In this document: positions 22,800-33,803 of the stretch, in pieces | Layout of the letters: every line of letters begins with the position of its first letter | Position numbering within the stretch: the first letter of the stretch is position 1 | Source of the DNA: Halictus rubicundus | Taxonomy: Eukaryota > Arthropoda > Insecta > Hymenoptera > Halictidae | Assembly: GCF_050948215.1 (NCBI RefSeq) | Contig: NC_135156.1 | Location: forward strand, 15,437,257 to 15,501,256 | Length of the DNA: 64,000 nt | Direction of reading: 5' to 3' | Notes under the pieces: model-generated | What the model saw: the letters and a program-made list of their open reading frames with translations, nothing else | Database searches by the model: none | What the model was told of the DNA's origin: nothing | Position numbers and translations under genes: made by a program

Positions 22800-24640
22800 G
22801 TTACTCTAGACAATCTTCAACCATTTCCGGCGGCAAAACTACCCCCTGCAAAGTGGTGTTACTTGTTCTGCACAAAATAGTTCAGCATTAAAATACAACA
22901 AACTCGGTAGACTCGGAACGTTCTCCACTTTTCTCCAATCATCTTCAACCACCTCCACGAAAAGAAATTCTCTCTGGCAGCAAAGCCACCCTATCAAAAG
23001 GGTGTGAGCCCTTCCAACTTCAAAAAGTAGTCATTATCAAACTACAAGAAACGCACTATCCTCGCAACGTTCTCCATTGTTCTCCAACCATCTTCAAAAA
23101 CCTCTACACAAAGAAATTCCCTCTGGCAGCAAAACCACCCTATCACAAGGGTGTAAACACTTCTAACCTCCAAAAAATAGTCATTATCAAAATACAACAA
23201 ACTCGGTAGACTCGGAACGTTCTCCACTTTTCTCCAATCATCTTCAACCACCTCCACGAAAAGAAATTCTCTCTGGCAGCAAAGCCACCCTATCAAAAGG
23301 GTGTGAGCCCTTCCAACTTCAAAAAGTAGTCATTATCAAACTACAAGAAACGCACTATCCTCGGAACGTTCTCCATTGTTCTCCAACCATCTTCAAAAAC
23401 CTCTACACAAAGAAATTCCCTCTGGCAGCAAAACCACCCTATCACAAGGGTGTAAACTCTTCTAACCTCCAAAAAATAGTCATTATCAAACTACAACAAA
23501 CTCAGTAGCCTCGGAACGTTCTCCACTTTTCTCCAACCATCTTCAACCACCTCCACGAAAAGGAATTCTCTCTGGCAGCAAAGCCACCCTATCAAAAGGG
23601 TGTGAGCCCTTCCAACTTCAAAAAGTAGTCAATATCAAACTACAAGAAACGCACTATCCTCGGAACGTTCTCCATTGTTCTCCAACCATCTTCAAAAACC
23701 TCTACACAAAGAAATTCCCTCTGGCAGCAAAACCACCCTATCACAAGGGTGTAAACTCTTCTAACCTCCAAAAAATAGTCATTATCAAAATACAACAAAC
23801 TCAGTAGCCTCGGATCGCTCTCCACTTTTCTCCAACCATCTTCAACCACCTCCACGAAAAGAAATTCTCTCTGGCAGCAAAGCCACCCTATCAAAAGGGT
23901 GTAAGCCCTTCTAACCTCCAAAAAATAGTCATTATCAAAATACAACAAACTCAGTAGCCTCGGAACGTTGTCCACTGATCTCCACTGTTCTCCAACCACC
24001 TTCATGAAAAGAAATTCCCTCCAGCAACAAAGGACCCCCCCTCAAAAGGGCGTAAGCCCTTCTAACACCAACATATAGTCATCAAAATACAACAAATTTA
24101 GTAGTCTCGGAACGTTCTCCACTGCTCTCCAACCACCTCCACAAAAAGAAATTAACTACGACAGAAAGCCGCCCTATCAAAAGGGCGTAAGCCCTTCCAA
24201 CTCCAAAAAATGGTCACTATCAAAATACAACAAACTCGCTATCCTCGGATCGTTCCCCACTTTTCTCCAACCATCTTCAATCACCTCCACGAAAAGAAAT
24301 TCCCTCCGGCAGCAAAGCCGCCCTATCAAAAGGGCGTAAGCCCTTCCAACTCCAAAAAATGGTCACTATCAAACTACAACAAACTCAGTAGCCTCGGAAC
24401 GTTCTCCATCGTTCTCAAACCATCTCCAACCAGCCCTACAAAAAGGAACTCTCTCCAACAGCAAAGCCGCCCTATCAAAAGGGCCTATCAAAGCCCTTCC
24501 AACTTGAAAAAACGGTTCGTCACCAAACCACAACAAAATCGCTGACCAAGGGAACGTTCTCCAACCGTTTCCGGCCATGTCGAATCATCGCGCGCCATCT
24601 TCGCGGAAACAAATTCCCTCCGGCAGCGAAACCACCCTCC
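22800..24640. repeat. 149-bp satellite array, about 12 monomers, part dimeric
   Basis: Monomers of about 149 bp carry AAGAAATTC(C/T)CTC, GGCAGCAAA, a CCCTATCAAAAGGG core, and GGAACGTTCTCCA. Cores recur at about 22988, 23137, 23287, 23436, 23587, 23736, 23887, 24034, 24170, 24321 and 24468, with diverged edges at both ends. Between 22990 and 23890 two monomer types alternate (TCAAAAGGGTGTGAGCCC and TCACAAGGGTGTAAAC), giving a dimer of about 298 bp. Each core can fold into a 6-bp hairpin. Minus frames with repeated WLCCQREFLFVEVVEDGW-like peptides (23042-23296, 23640-24005) are products of the repeat. Confidence 0.9.
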
Positions 24641-25539
24641 AGCGAAGGGGTTAGTTCTTCCGTGGGCAGGGCTCGGAATCGCGTTACCTGGAAGTTAGAC
24701 TACGTCCGCACGAGTTACAGCCGGCCGAGGAGGAATACTTTCGACAATGAGTCGCTGGAGAGAATGACTATTTACAGCAAACGGCGTTCTCGTTGGACGA
24801 AACGAGAGAAACAGGTGAGCCGAGAAGGGCAGGGGAGGAAAGGCGGAAGGAGAGGGAGCGGCGGTCGAAGAAGGAGGTCGGTCAGCAAGTTAATTTAATT
24901 GCATTTGCATCCCCGCCGCGGACTTTTCGTGCAGCTCCGCGGGCACGGTTAGGAGAATTGAAAGGCGGACAACGTTCCCGGGGACAGCTGCTTCCGGCTC
25001 GCTCCCGGATGGCTACTCCGAGGACGGAAATTACCAGGCGTCGCGTGGCCGCCCGAAGGAAACCTGAAACGTGGCCCGGCTTCTGCTTCCGTTCCCCTTT
25101 TCGCGATTAACGCGACAGATCGATCTCTTTTTTCTGTATCGTGACACTTCACAATGGATAACGGACAACCTACGAGGAATCGAAAAGAAATCTTTGGTTT
25201 CCGCCGAGGAAATTGCACTTTGGATTTTTTCAGACCAGCCGGTGGGGTTGAAGATCGATCTCTCTCGTCTGTCCGAGGACTCCGATAATCGATCGAAGAA
25301 CATGAAGTCGGAAAGAAATCCGTGGTCTCCGACGAGGATATTGTAATACCTCGAAGAGAACGGTTGGATAAGCTTCTCGCGATTAGTTGTTGAGTTTGGA
25401 CGCTCTCGAACACGAAAGATACTGCATGATAAATTTGCGGAAAGCGTAACGCGAAGTTTGTGCATGGATAATTAAGTTGAAGCGAGGCACAAGTTTGTCT
25501 TGGGTTGTCTGAACTGTGTATATTTTATATGTTTGTGCT
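24641..25539. other. Unassigned, GC-rich
   Basis: GAGAAACAG/GTGAGCC at about 24812 is a good plus-strand donor, but no acceptor or start-supported exon precedes it. Frames on both strands at 24662-25465 lack domains. It could be the end of an untranslated first exon; evidence is thin. Confidence 0.35.
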
Positions 25540-25940
25540 CCTGATGCTTTAAGATAGTGTTCGACAAAGTTCAACAGAATTTTTATCGTAGTGTCCGACA
25601 GAAATACAGTTGTTGTAATGTTATCGCGAAGATAATTAAAGCAAGAACCTGGTCTTCGGATACGTAAGTTGCAATTCTATTGTATTTGGAGAACCTCCGA
25701 TCCTTTAACATCAAACAATAGGTAAAGTCTAGCGGAGTTTTGATTCTCATTGCAGACTGCGAGGATTAATATTTAATCCTCGATAAACGGATATAATAAT
25801 AGCTCGAGTCCGCAGAATGCTGGATAATTGCATCAAACGAAGCTTGTTTTATTCATTCGTAACCTCCGATCCTTTAGAAGTACAGCGAACTGTCTGACAA
25901 AGTTAAAAGCGATTTCTATTCTCGTCGGAATGCGACGCGA
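25540..25940. repeat. Degenerate tandem repeat, about 160-175 bp
   Basis: AACCTCCGATCCTTTA occurs at 25690 and 25861. The following segments pair roughly with TGTTCGACAAAGTTCAACAG (25558) and CTGTCTGACAAAGTTAAAAG (25891). Three diverged units are likely. Confidence 0.5.
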
Positions 25941-26010
25941 ATTCAATTATTAACTATAAATAAATATAATGAAAAATGAGTATCAAGAGGTCCGCTTAAA
26001 TCATTATTAA

Positions 26011-26251
26011 CACGTTAACTGTCACGTCAGTCAGATATGACTGACAGCGATTTTTTACTGGGTTTAGAGATTCTTTTTTATCATGAGATATCCAGATGAA
26101 TCGAATTATATTGGAGTCTTTCGAATTCAAAAGGGTTGAGACAGCATCCCCTATGATACATTTTCAATTTCTAGTTCTGGTTTCATTAATTAAATTACTC
26201 TGATTTTGTAAGAATTTCTGAGGTTGATATTTGGTACTTACAATTAGCGTA
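26011..26251. mobile_element. TTAA-flanked MITE (family 3)
   Basis: It is flanked by TTAA 26007-26010 and 26252-26255. The start CACGTTAACTGTCACGTCAG, then ATATGACTGACAG, aligns with the element at 27003-27410 and with the ends of 39646-40099. It shares its right TTAA with the next element. No coding capacity. Confidence 0.75.
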
Positions 26252-26255
26252 TTAA

Positions 26256-26435
26256 CCCATTTGCATCATTAGCGTATATATACGCTCAATTTTCCTGGTC
26301 ACTATCATCGGAGCGTATATATACGCTCGATTTATTTTTTCTTATAATGCTGAAATATGAAGTGTTTGTACTTAAATGTAATGAAAGAAAAAGTTTGGTG
26401 ATAAAGGGCTTCTTTCCATATTTCCTTATGATGGG
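26256..26435. mobile_element. TTAA-flanked MITE with AGCGTATATATACGCT palindromes
   Basis: The 180-bp element has ends CCCATTTGCATCAT / ATGATGGG, with TTAA on both sides. The 16-bp perfect palindrome AGCGTATATATACGCT occurs near 26271, and GCGTATATATACGC recurs near 26313. A single copy is seen in the window, so its family assignment is open. Confidence 0.7.
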
Positions 26436-26439
26436 TTAA

Positions 26440-26998
26440 TAAAAACGGAAGTCAAAAGTGGCACGAACAGGGACAAGTGGTATGATCTTGCAGGAAGATA
26501 ATTGTTCAGTTCGCGCGAGTAACAAGTAACAAAAAAGGGTCCCCGCGTCGGAATGAATGAAACGCGAACAAGATGGAGCAATCTCGATCGAGTATCGAGT
26601 TCGAGGGAACTCGTTGTTTCGTCCTTGGATTGTTTTCCGGTTAGGGGGATGAGGGAGCGATCGGGAAAGGTTATCGTCGGATTAGAGCCGCGGAAAACGA
26701 GACGGCGAGGGCTCCCGGGGCTGGGCTCGAAGGCTTCGAGGCTCCGAGGGAAACAACTCTCGTGCCCGCGGCTCTCCAGAAGCCCGATGAAAAGCGGAAG
26801 GCTCGAGTGGAAAAATGAAAAGCGGGTCGTCGAGGCACCCGGAGTGGATGCTCCGAGGGGAGAAAACTTTTCGTTCGAGCCCTCCAGCGAATCCAATGTG
26901 TACTTTGCGCGAGGCCTAGGCTTATCTCACCCCCCGTCATTCCCACTGCATGGTCGTAATGTACACTCTTTCCTTGTTCTTTTTATCCGAAAAATTAT
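26440..26998. other. Unassigned, GC-rich
   Basis: Frames on both strands (26426-26896 minus, 26553-27002 plus) overlap each other and are compositional. No motif is recognised. Confidence 0.35.
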
Positions 26999-27002
26999 TT
27001 AA

Positions 27003-27410
27003 CACCGTTAACCACCTCGTCAGTCACATACGACTGACAGTGATTTTTGACTGGGTTTAGAAATTCATTTTTACTACGACACATCCAGATAAACCGAATT
27101 TTAATAGGACCCTTGGAATTCAGAAGGGTTAAGACAGTTATAATACATTTTAAATTTCTAGTTTCGGTGTCTCATTATCACTAGAACTACCTTCTTTCAC
27201 GATTACTGAAACTATGAAAACGTTTTTATCATATCTCTGCTTTGGAGGACATGTTACCATGAAAATCGTATGAAACCTGAGGAAATTCAGTCTTGCTGTT
27301 ATTGTAAAGGGATAAGTCTAAGTCACGTTCAGGGCTCGGTAGTTCTAGTGTTAATTAAATTACACTGGTTTTGTGAGAATCTCTGGGATTGATTTTTGGC
27401 GCTGAACGTG
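27003..27410. mobile_element. TTAA-flanked MITE (family 3) with nested element
   Basis: TTAA 26999-27002 and 27411-27414 flank it. It aligns with 26011-26251 along its length (CGACTGACAGTGATTTTTGA; CTGGGTTTAGA; AATTAAATTAC), except for a 172-bp insertion at 27179-27350. It shares its right TTAA with the next element. Confidence 0.75.
27179..27350. mobile_element. Nested MITE, 13-bp perfect inverted ends
   Basis: The ends CACTAGAACTACC and GGTAGTTCTAGTG are perfect inverses. Flanks are TTAT and TTAA, consistent with a TTAA target with one change. The sequence outside continues the host family-3 element, so this is a clean nested insertion. Confidence 0.85.
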
Positions 27411-27414
27411 TTAA

Positions 27415-27601
27415 CCCTTAAACGGGCCAATGGCGCCATATAAGCGGCATGGCATTACTGCTTTTACTTACTGGGTCTAATGCCGCGTATATGGCGGCAG
27501 AAATTAAAAAAGAAATAAAATATAAATGTATATAAAATGATATGAAAAATAGCTTGGACCTGGTGGGAAGTAAACTTGAAATACTTCCGAGCCGTTAAGG
27601 G
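27415..27601. mobile_element. TTAA-flanked MITE (family 4)
   Basis: The 187-bp element has ends CCCTTAAACGGGCC and, inverted, CCCTTAACGGCTC. It lies directly against the previous element with a single shared TTAA. The interior has GGCGCCATATAAGCGGCATG and ATGCCGCGTATATGGCGG. A reversed copy lies at 59378-59568. Confidence 0.8.
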
Positions 27602-27605
27602 TTAA

Positions 27606-28272
27606 TACTGCTCCATGTTCTGCATCGGAAGATACATTAAAATCGCACAAACATTGGCAATAAAATTCAAGACATTGTCGCGGAGAGAGGTGTAGCAAGA
27701 ATGGCGACAATATTTGCTGAAATTGGGAACAATTTAGGGACAAGCGTTGTGAATCACTGGACCGAGGATTATATACTAATCAAAAATGGGTCGGTGCAGT
27801 TCAAAGCAGGAGACGGATGAACTCGACTCCTGTCCGTTGCAATCGGTGCAAATAATGTATTTTTATTACTCTTGCGAATTTTTCTAAATTTTTCTAAATT
27901 CCCAAGTTCCGGCAGATGGTCTCCGAAGGAGTTGATGGCGGCGGGTTAATTAACCGGGCGACTTCGGAAGCTCGGTCCAGCCGGGTTCCATTCGTCATCT
28001 TCATTCGTCATCAGATCCACTTAGCATAGAAAAGGGCGCAGGGCGGCGAGGGAAACAAAAACGTTCGCGTGTACCCGGTCGGACACGGCGGTCGTGGCCG
28101 CGAGACCGGGATTAATTAACGTGGCCCGGACACGGTCTCTAATTTGCATAGTGTTTCGCGCGCGAGCCGCCCCCGCTCGCTCGGAAGCTCTATTCCCGAG
28201 CACCCGGTACATGCTGGAATTTCATCAGGTCGAGACAGGATCCGCCTACCCATCTCCCCTGCGTCTTTCTCC

Positions 28273-28341
<69 letters not shown>

Positions 28342-29959
28342 CTGTTTTGCTCCCTTTTCCCTCGACCATCAGGCCGCTCCTACTTACCTACGGCGACGAC
28401 TCGTGACCTGCGATGCCCATTCTCTCTCCAACAATCTCTCTCTCTCTCTTTTCCTCCCGCTTTTCCTTCCCTTTTCTCGAACGCCACCCGCAGCTAAAAT
28501 ATAGAAAATAATCTCGCAGAAAAACAAGCTACGGATGATGAGCCTTCCTCCACTTCTCGGTTCTCTTTCTCGTTCGCTTCTACGTTGGATAATCCCCGGT
28601 TTCCCCAGCGACTCGCCGTGTCTGATGCTTCGGTTGATCATGCTGTCACGTACAGCGCCGCTCATGATTGTTCGAACGAGTTGCAGAGGCCACAAGCCGC
28701 GATATCGTCACTCGCGATTTTTACGGCTGATTTTTCTGCAATTCTCAGAGAGTTGCCCTCCCAGACGGACTTTGCCAAGAAGTACCAGTCGCGTTCACTA
28801 TGGAAGAATCATTCTTCCTCGGTCACTTTTGAGTAACATTGCTGAAAATTAGACTGCGAATTTTTGTGGAGAATAAAAATTACTTCTATTAATCACGGGA
28901 GACACGGGAGCTACATATTTATTTCTTTTTTCCGATAATTTCAACCAGCTGGAAATAACACACAGATTTCTAGTTTCTTCAAATGTTTTCACAAATTGAT
29001 AAATGCACGAAACAACGCAGTCCACTTGTAATTGTTCGGATTGCTTTACCGGAGGAGTTTCGAATTTGAAAATTTTTTTCCGGTCAAGATCTCCGTGAAT
29101 CACGATCGAGTTCGCAAAATCTGTGTAACCTAATCTCGACTTGAAACAGAATTTTGTCGATTGTTCCCGGAAGGTTCGCAACGTCGATGATGAGTTTGAG
29201 GAGAAGAGATTCCATGAAGTTCCCCCGTCTGATTATCTTTTCGGAGATAGTAATCACCGCTGCAGCGTCGAGCGCAAGGCTACTCTTAACCCTTCCATTG
29301 TTATCGGCGACTATGCTACGTGCTCGACGAAAACGCTCATCATGTACTATTAGCGCCTATGAACCGTAATCGCCGGCTGGATAGTGTGTTTCGTCCAGGT
29401 TCGGCTATAATTCACCAGCGAACCAAGCGGCCCGATTGGTCGCCCACGATTATAGTGTGCTTTCGCAGAATGTGCTAGCGCGTACGCCTGTTCTATAATT
29501 ATTTGATTGCGATTCTGTGCAGAGATTTATAGAGGATTTATAGAATTCGCGCTCGAAGAAAGTTTTCCATTATATTCGAAAGTGGACGAACGTTTGTGTT
29601 TATGTTACACTATAGTCATTTTGTTCCGAGGACAGATTACAGTTTTCCCTCCGTAAAAGCGCACGATAGTGATACACAAGGACATAGAGAGACGATCGGG
29701 AGCAGTGGAGTATTTATTTATTACTGAAACTCTTACCAGAAGATTCGTGACATTTTTCTGATTCAAACGAGTCCACGCGTGACACAATTCGGCGCAGAGT
29801 TGTTTGTTCAATTGATAAATAATTAGAACCATTATCCGAACCGATGTCTCAATTCTTCATTAGACAGTTCAATTTAAGGCGATTCATTATGTATATCAGT
29901 GAATATTTAATCTAACACTGTAGTTCAACAACCCATACCCAACCCATTGTTCGAGCTAT
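27606..29959. other. Unassigned; homeodomain-like sites and CT runs
   Basis: No gene is recognised. GGTTAATTAACC (27945-27956) is a 12-bp palindrome holding TAATTA, and TAATTAAC recurs near 28112, followed by ATTTGCAT near 28142. These are homeodomain/POU-type motifs, and their spacing may be chance. CGTAG/GTAAGTAG on the minus strand near 28388 is a donor without a credible exon. Confidence 0.35.
28270..28341. repeat. (CT)n microsatellite, longest in the window
   Basis: A near-perfect CT run of about 70 bp is interrupted by a few TT pairs. Frames across it (28094-28504) encode Ser-Leu repeats and are rejected as genes. Confidence 0.95.
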
Positions 29960-30090
29960 CAGATATCTCACAGCTCAGTTCGGATAATCGAGGTTCTACT
30001 ATATCGTGGATTAAACAGGCAAACGCGATCCGAAGAGTGTCGTGTTTGGGATCGTTTCAACCGGAAAAATGTGAGGAATATTTCAGTAAA
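29960..30090. mobile_element. pogo/Tigger-like MITE fragment
   Basis: CAGTTCGGATAATCGAGGTT (29975-29994) equals the end seen near 3615. It is followed by a TATCGTGGATTAAACAGG block (compare AAATCGTGAATTGAACAAGG near 3638) and then GTGTCGTGTTTGGG, shared with 61586-61780. The other end is not found. Confidence 0.5.
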
Positions 30091-30994
30091 AGTTCCAGAG
30101 AGAAAAGTAATTATAAACAACAGTTTTAACAATGGATTAGAAAAGTTTGATCAAGGAACACTAGCTTTTTCAGAGTTCTCACGTATCGAGACAATACTGT
30201 GCCTCTGCTCGCGACTGGACTACCGTAAGATGCAAACGAGGGAGTGGAAAAACGCGCCGCTACGGAGGGAAAGCCATCCAAAACCATGCTTTTTCCCATC
30301 AACGCCGATTCTTTTGAATTTTTACGAATCGCCGGTCGAGGGACAATCGTCGGCCCAAGGTTTGAGGGATTCGACACGATTCCACGGATTCAGTAGTTAT
30401 TCCGGATTCGCCTAACGAGCTGGTTCGAACGGAGGCGGGCCTTTCGAGGCCATCGGTGACCGAGCGGAGGCCCTCTTTTTCAGGTAGCGGGCCCGCTTTC
30501 GACAGATTCCATAGATTTGTACCGGGTAGGCCCGTTGTTTCTGTCATTCGTTTTGCCTGTCCGCTTGCACGTCGGCTTCTCTGGCGTCGTCCTTTTTTTC
30601 TTTTTTCTTTTTTTTTTTTACAACCTGCTATACCTGCCGTTCGGGGAACGATACAAGCTGTTCGCCTGTGTCCGATGAAGTTGTCGGAACGGTCGGCTCG
30701 CCTTTTCCCCGCTAATTTCGTCGCTTTACACCGGTGCTCGATCGCTATCGGACTCCCGACACGCGTCCGATATTCTTTATCGTCTCGATTCGATATCGCC
30801 GCCAGACAGGACACCAAAGAATTTCTGTCTCCTGTCGAAACGCGACCACAGTTGTCGGAAACGTCGCAGGGACCTGGAATGACCTTCAGATAAATTGCTG
30901 ACGAACCCTTTCATTTTTTTCAAGGGACGTCGCTGTGGGATGGATTCAATTAGAATCTCGATTTTTGTGCGCTTATCGGAGGAATCGGCAAATG
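30091..30994. other. Unassigned
   Basis: CCCTCTTTTTCAG near 30481 is a good plus-strand acceptor by itself, but it is followed by GTAGCG and no exon with a donor. Frames at 30299-30893 on both strands have no domain. Confidence 0.35.
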
Positions 30995-31166
30995 ACACAG
31001 TGCTCGCTCGATACCAAAACACGGGTCTGGACGAGGACATATATCGTCCAGGAGATTTTATTCTCTAGTTCTCGGCCCCTCACGGGGTATACCCCGCGGC
31101 AGTGGGGACAGTTCTGGGACTTTTATCGGCTAGGCATTCGGGACATGTATAGAGTAAACACTGTAT
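30995..31166. mobile_element. Tc1-like MITE, copy 1
   Basis: It matches the reverse of 55270-55477. Shared blocks are ACATATATCGT, GGCCCCTCACGGGGTA (GGTCCCTCACGGGGTA in the other copy), CCGCGGCAG and TAGAGTAAACACTGTAT. The CAGTG-type ends next to TA resemble Tc1-family ends. No coding capacity. Confidence 0.65.
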
Positions 31167-31533
31167 ACTAAATCAGAAGGACATTTACCGAATTTGAGAA
31201 GGTTGCAGTGGTTCAGATTTTTAGGACCTTCAAGGGCTGAAATAAAGGTTTGTTCGTCTCTTGTTTCTCTCAATTGTTACTACTAACGAGCATTCGATTA
31301 ACAGCATTTTTAGATTATTCTACTGACTGAAAAACGCAATTTCCACCATCTTTAAACGTTCACCAGTTAAATTTTCAGACTGTGTCTAATCGACCAGAGA
31401 TCAACAAAAGAGAATTTTTCCCTTCACTTCCGAGAAATTGCAAATTTCTTCAAAATTGGTTTCCCACGTCAGGCAGTAAACTGATTGTTTCAATGTCTCA
31501 AAAAAAAAAAAAAAAAAAGATCCAAATCCCATA
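31167..31533. other. Unassigned; A-run at 31500-31518
   Basis: AT-rich sequence ends in a 19-bp A homopolymer just before the next MITE. No target duplication suggests a retroposed copy. Confidence 0.4.
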
Positions 31534-31537
31534 TTAA

Positions 31538-31757
31538 CCCTCAGCGCCGCTAATAATTGCTGTATTATTATTCCAAATATTTTTCACATTACTAAATTCG
31601 TTTGTACTTAATAAATTACTAAACCCTTCAACATTGTACGAGTATTGTTGCATCATATTCGTGCGTGTAACATAAAATAAAATCTATAGAAGGGAAATAT
31701 TCCAGGTCTGAAGAAACTGTTTCCTTTTGGAGTTAAAATAGCTTCGAGCGCAAAGGG
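31538..31757. mobile_element. piggyBac-type MITE (family 1, subtype A), left end damaged
   Basis: TTAA 31534-31537 and 31758-31761 flank it. The right end GCTTCGAGCGCAAAGGG is intact. The left end has lost about 20 bp (CCCTCAGCGCCGCTAATAAT against CCCTTGGCACTCGAATGGCG). A local repeat of AAATTACTAAA and a TGTACGAGTATTG block lengthens the middle. Confidence 0.8.
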
Positions 31758-32511
31758 TTAACAGTATCATCTTTTTAACGGTGTCCGAGCATTGTTGCGT
31801 CGAATCTGATTGTTTCGATCGCACGGTCAGAAGGGCAACGCGAGGAAAAGTTTAACGAACTCGCCGGTGCACGATCGAGACAAGCTTTGGTTTCCCGCGA
31901 TTTCGGTTTCGCGAGATTGTCAGGTCTCTCGAAACGGTACTCGGGGGACCTGGTTGTCGTCGAAGAAGTTCTCCGTCGGCTTCCTTGTCGTCTCGGTGAC
32001 GGGCCGAAGACGCGGTGGTCTCCCGTCGCAAAAACGAGCCGGACTAACCGGTCGCCGTTCGCGGAGAGAGACCGGCTTTCCGCGCTCCAGCGAAATAACG
32101 CGATCGAATTCGTTAATTAGCGGTGAAGAAACTGCCGATCGACGGCTCGGGAACGGTATTCCCCCCTTTGGAACGCTTCGCGCGATACCCGGCTCTTGAT
32201 TTATGTCAACTTTAACCTCCTAATAGCCGCCGACGGAGTCTACCATCTGAACCCCTAACAGCCCGATCCTTCGCTCCTTTGTTTCCGGACTTGCAACGTC
32301 GCATCGTTCTATCGCATTCCCGTGCGCGATTTTATTATCGCATAGGAAATGTCCAATTTGAAAATGCAAATTTCGTAAAGTGTTCCGATGCTATTGCAGC
32401 TTATAGGTTTACAGGATGTCTCAAAAATGTACTTCTCAAAGCGTTGAATGACCTTTTAGTTTTCTTTTTTGCCACCTCTCCCCCACCACCGACGGATTGA
32501 AAGTGAATTAA
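31758..32511. other. Unassigned
   Basis: Nothing is recognised. Plus frames at 31810-32199 are Arg/Ser-rich and overlap in two phases, as expected from CpG-rich DNA. Confidence 0.35.
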
Positions 32512-32753
32512 CCCTTTTACACTCGAAGCAATTTTAACTCCAAAACGAAACATTTTTTCCGACCTAGAATATTTCCCTTCTATGTTTTTTTTCTTCATAT
32601 TATGCACACGAAAATGGTGCGATTTACTCGAACAATACCGAAATGTTTCGTAATTTATTAAACACAAGCAAATTTAATAATGTAAAAAATATTTTGAATA
32701 ATGAGACAGCAATTTTTAGTGGCGCCTTACAGTCGCCGTTCGAGTACTGAGGG
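32512..32753. mobile_element. piggyBac-type MITE (family 1, subtype A), inverted
   Basis: The 242-bp element lies between TTAA 32508-32511 and 32754-32757. Relative to the copy at 16051 it is reversed: CCCTTTTACACTCGAAG at the left and ACAGTCGCCGTTCGAGTACT at the right. Confidence 0.9.
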
Positions 32754-33489
32754 TTAAAAAGTGTCCCGGCATGCTCGAAACCTGGAGCATAAGTTTGAGG
32801 TGCCATGCCGGTAATTTCCCGCGGAAAAATCTCGGGCTGTGCGAACGCGGCTTCAAAATGAATAGTGAAATCGTTTACGTGCCGTAAAATTCATCCCATA
32901 AAATTTTGTGATAGAAGCAGGCTTTGCCAACGATTTTAAGCGATTCGTGATGGAAAAAAGAATTGAGTCGGCTGTTTCCACGGAAAGAAATTAACCGGCT
33001 GTTTTCGTACGGGAAAGCTGAGCTCGCAAATACGATCGACAAGCCTCATCGATCGATCCGAGAGTCTACGGAAAATACGTAGTCGAGCCCCCGCCCTCGT
33101 TTCTCGATGAAAACCGACTCGATTTGAAAAATTCCCCGCGGGAGGGAGTAATGCTTCGGATGTTCTCACAAATATTTTCTTTTGCTCTTCGCTTCCTGTT
33201 CGAGAAGATATTCTACCGCGAAGAATTAGCAGACATTTTCATCTGCTGGTAGATCACCGGTAGAACGCTTCAACCCGTCAGTGAAATAGATCACGGCGAA
33301 AATGTAGACAATAAAGACAATTTACAATGCGCGGTCAACAGATGCTGGCTGTATATGAAAATATTAAGAAGCGTCAAGGTTTCCTGAAAAATCCTTCGCG
33401 AAAATTGAAAGCCGTTCGATGCACATTATCTACCAGATTTTTGAAAATATTAAGAATATTTTCCTCGGAGAGCTAGACTGTCATAGTCT
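32754..33489. other. Unassigned
   Basis: No gene or repeat is recognised. The minus frame at 32936-33169 is Arg-rich without domains. Confidence 0.35.
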
Positions 33490-33635
33490 ACATACATCCA
33501 TGAGAAATTATTCAACAAATTTATTTCTTTGGGTATGTTATTAAAAAAAAAATGACTAAAAATTGGGCAGCACATTCTTGTTTATTTTAGACTGTAATGT
33601 AAAATAGTCACTTTTAGTGCTCCGTAAACTTAGTG
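33490..33635. mobile_element. TTAA MITE (family 2), inverted and truncated
   Basis: The reverse strand from 33635 reads CACTAAGTTTACGGAGCACT, then GTGACTATTTTACATTAC. It follows the 8620 copy for about 140 bp and then loses similarity. It shares TTAA 33636-33639 with the next element. Confidence 0.7.
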
Positions 33636-33639
33636 TTAA

Positions 33640-33799
33640 CCGTTTGCACTCGAAGCCATTTCAACTCCAAAACGAAACATTTTTTCCGACCTTGAATATT
33701 TCCCTTCTATATATATGTTTTCATGCTATACATACGAAAATGGTGCAATTTACTCGTACAGTGCTGAAATATTTAGTGATTTATTAAATGCGAACTAAT
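33640..33799. mobile_element. piggyBac-type MITE (family 1, subtype A), truncated
   Basis: It begins after TTAA 33636-33639 with CCGTTTGCACTCGAAGCCAT and follows the inverted subtype-A pattern. It stops at TTAA 33800-33803, where a subtype-B copy begins; its own distal third is missing. Confidence 0.8.
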
Positions 33800-33803
33800 T
33801 TAA

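Noticed and set aside
23042..24005. Minus-strand frames with repeated WLCCQREFLFVEV-like peptides
   Set aside because: They are translations of the 149-bp satellite and break between monomers.
24793..24815. ACAG/GTGAGCC as the end of a coding exon
   Set aside because: The frame before it has no domain or credible start and no acceptor; at most an untranslated exon, unsupported.
31500..31518. A-run as the tail of a retroposed copy
   Set aside because: No body of a retroelement or target duplication is seen next to it; a similar run at 41040 is equally isolated.
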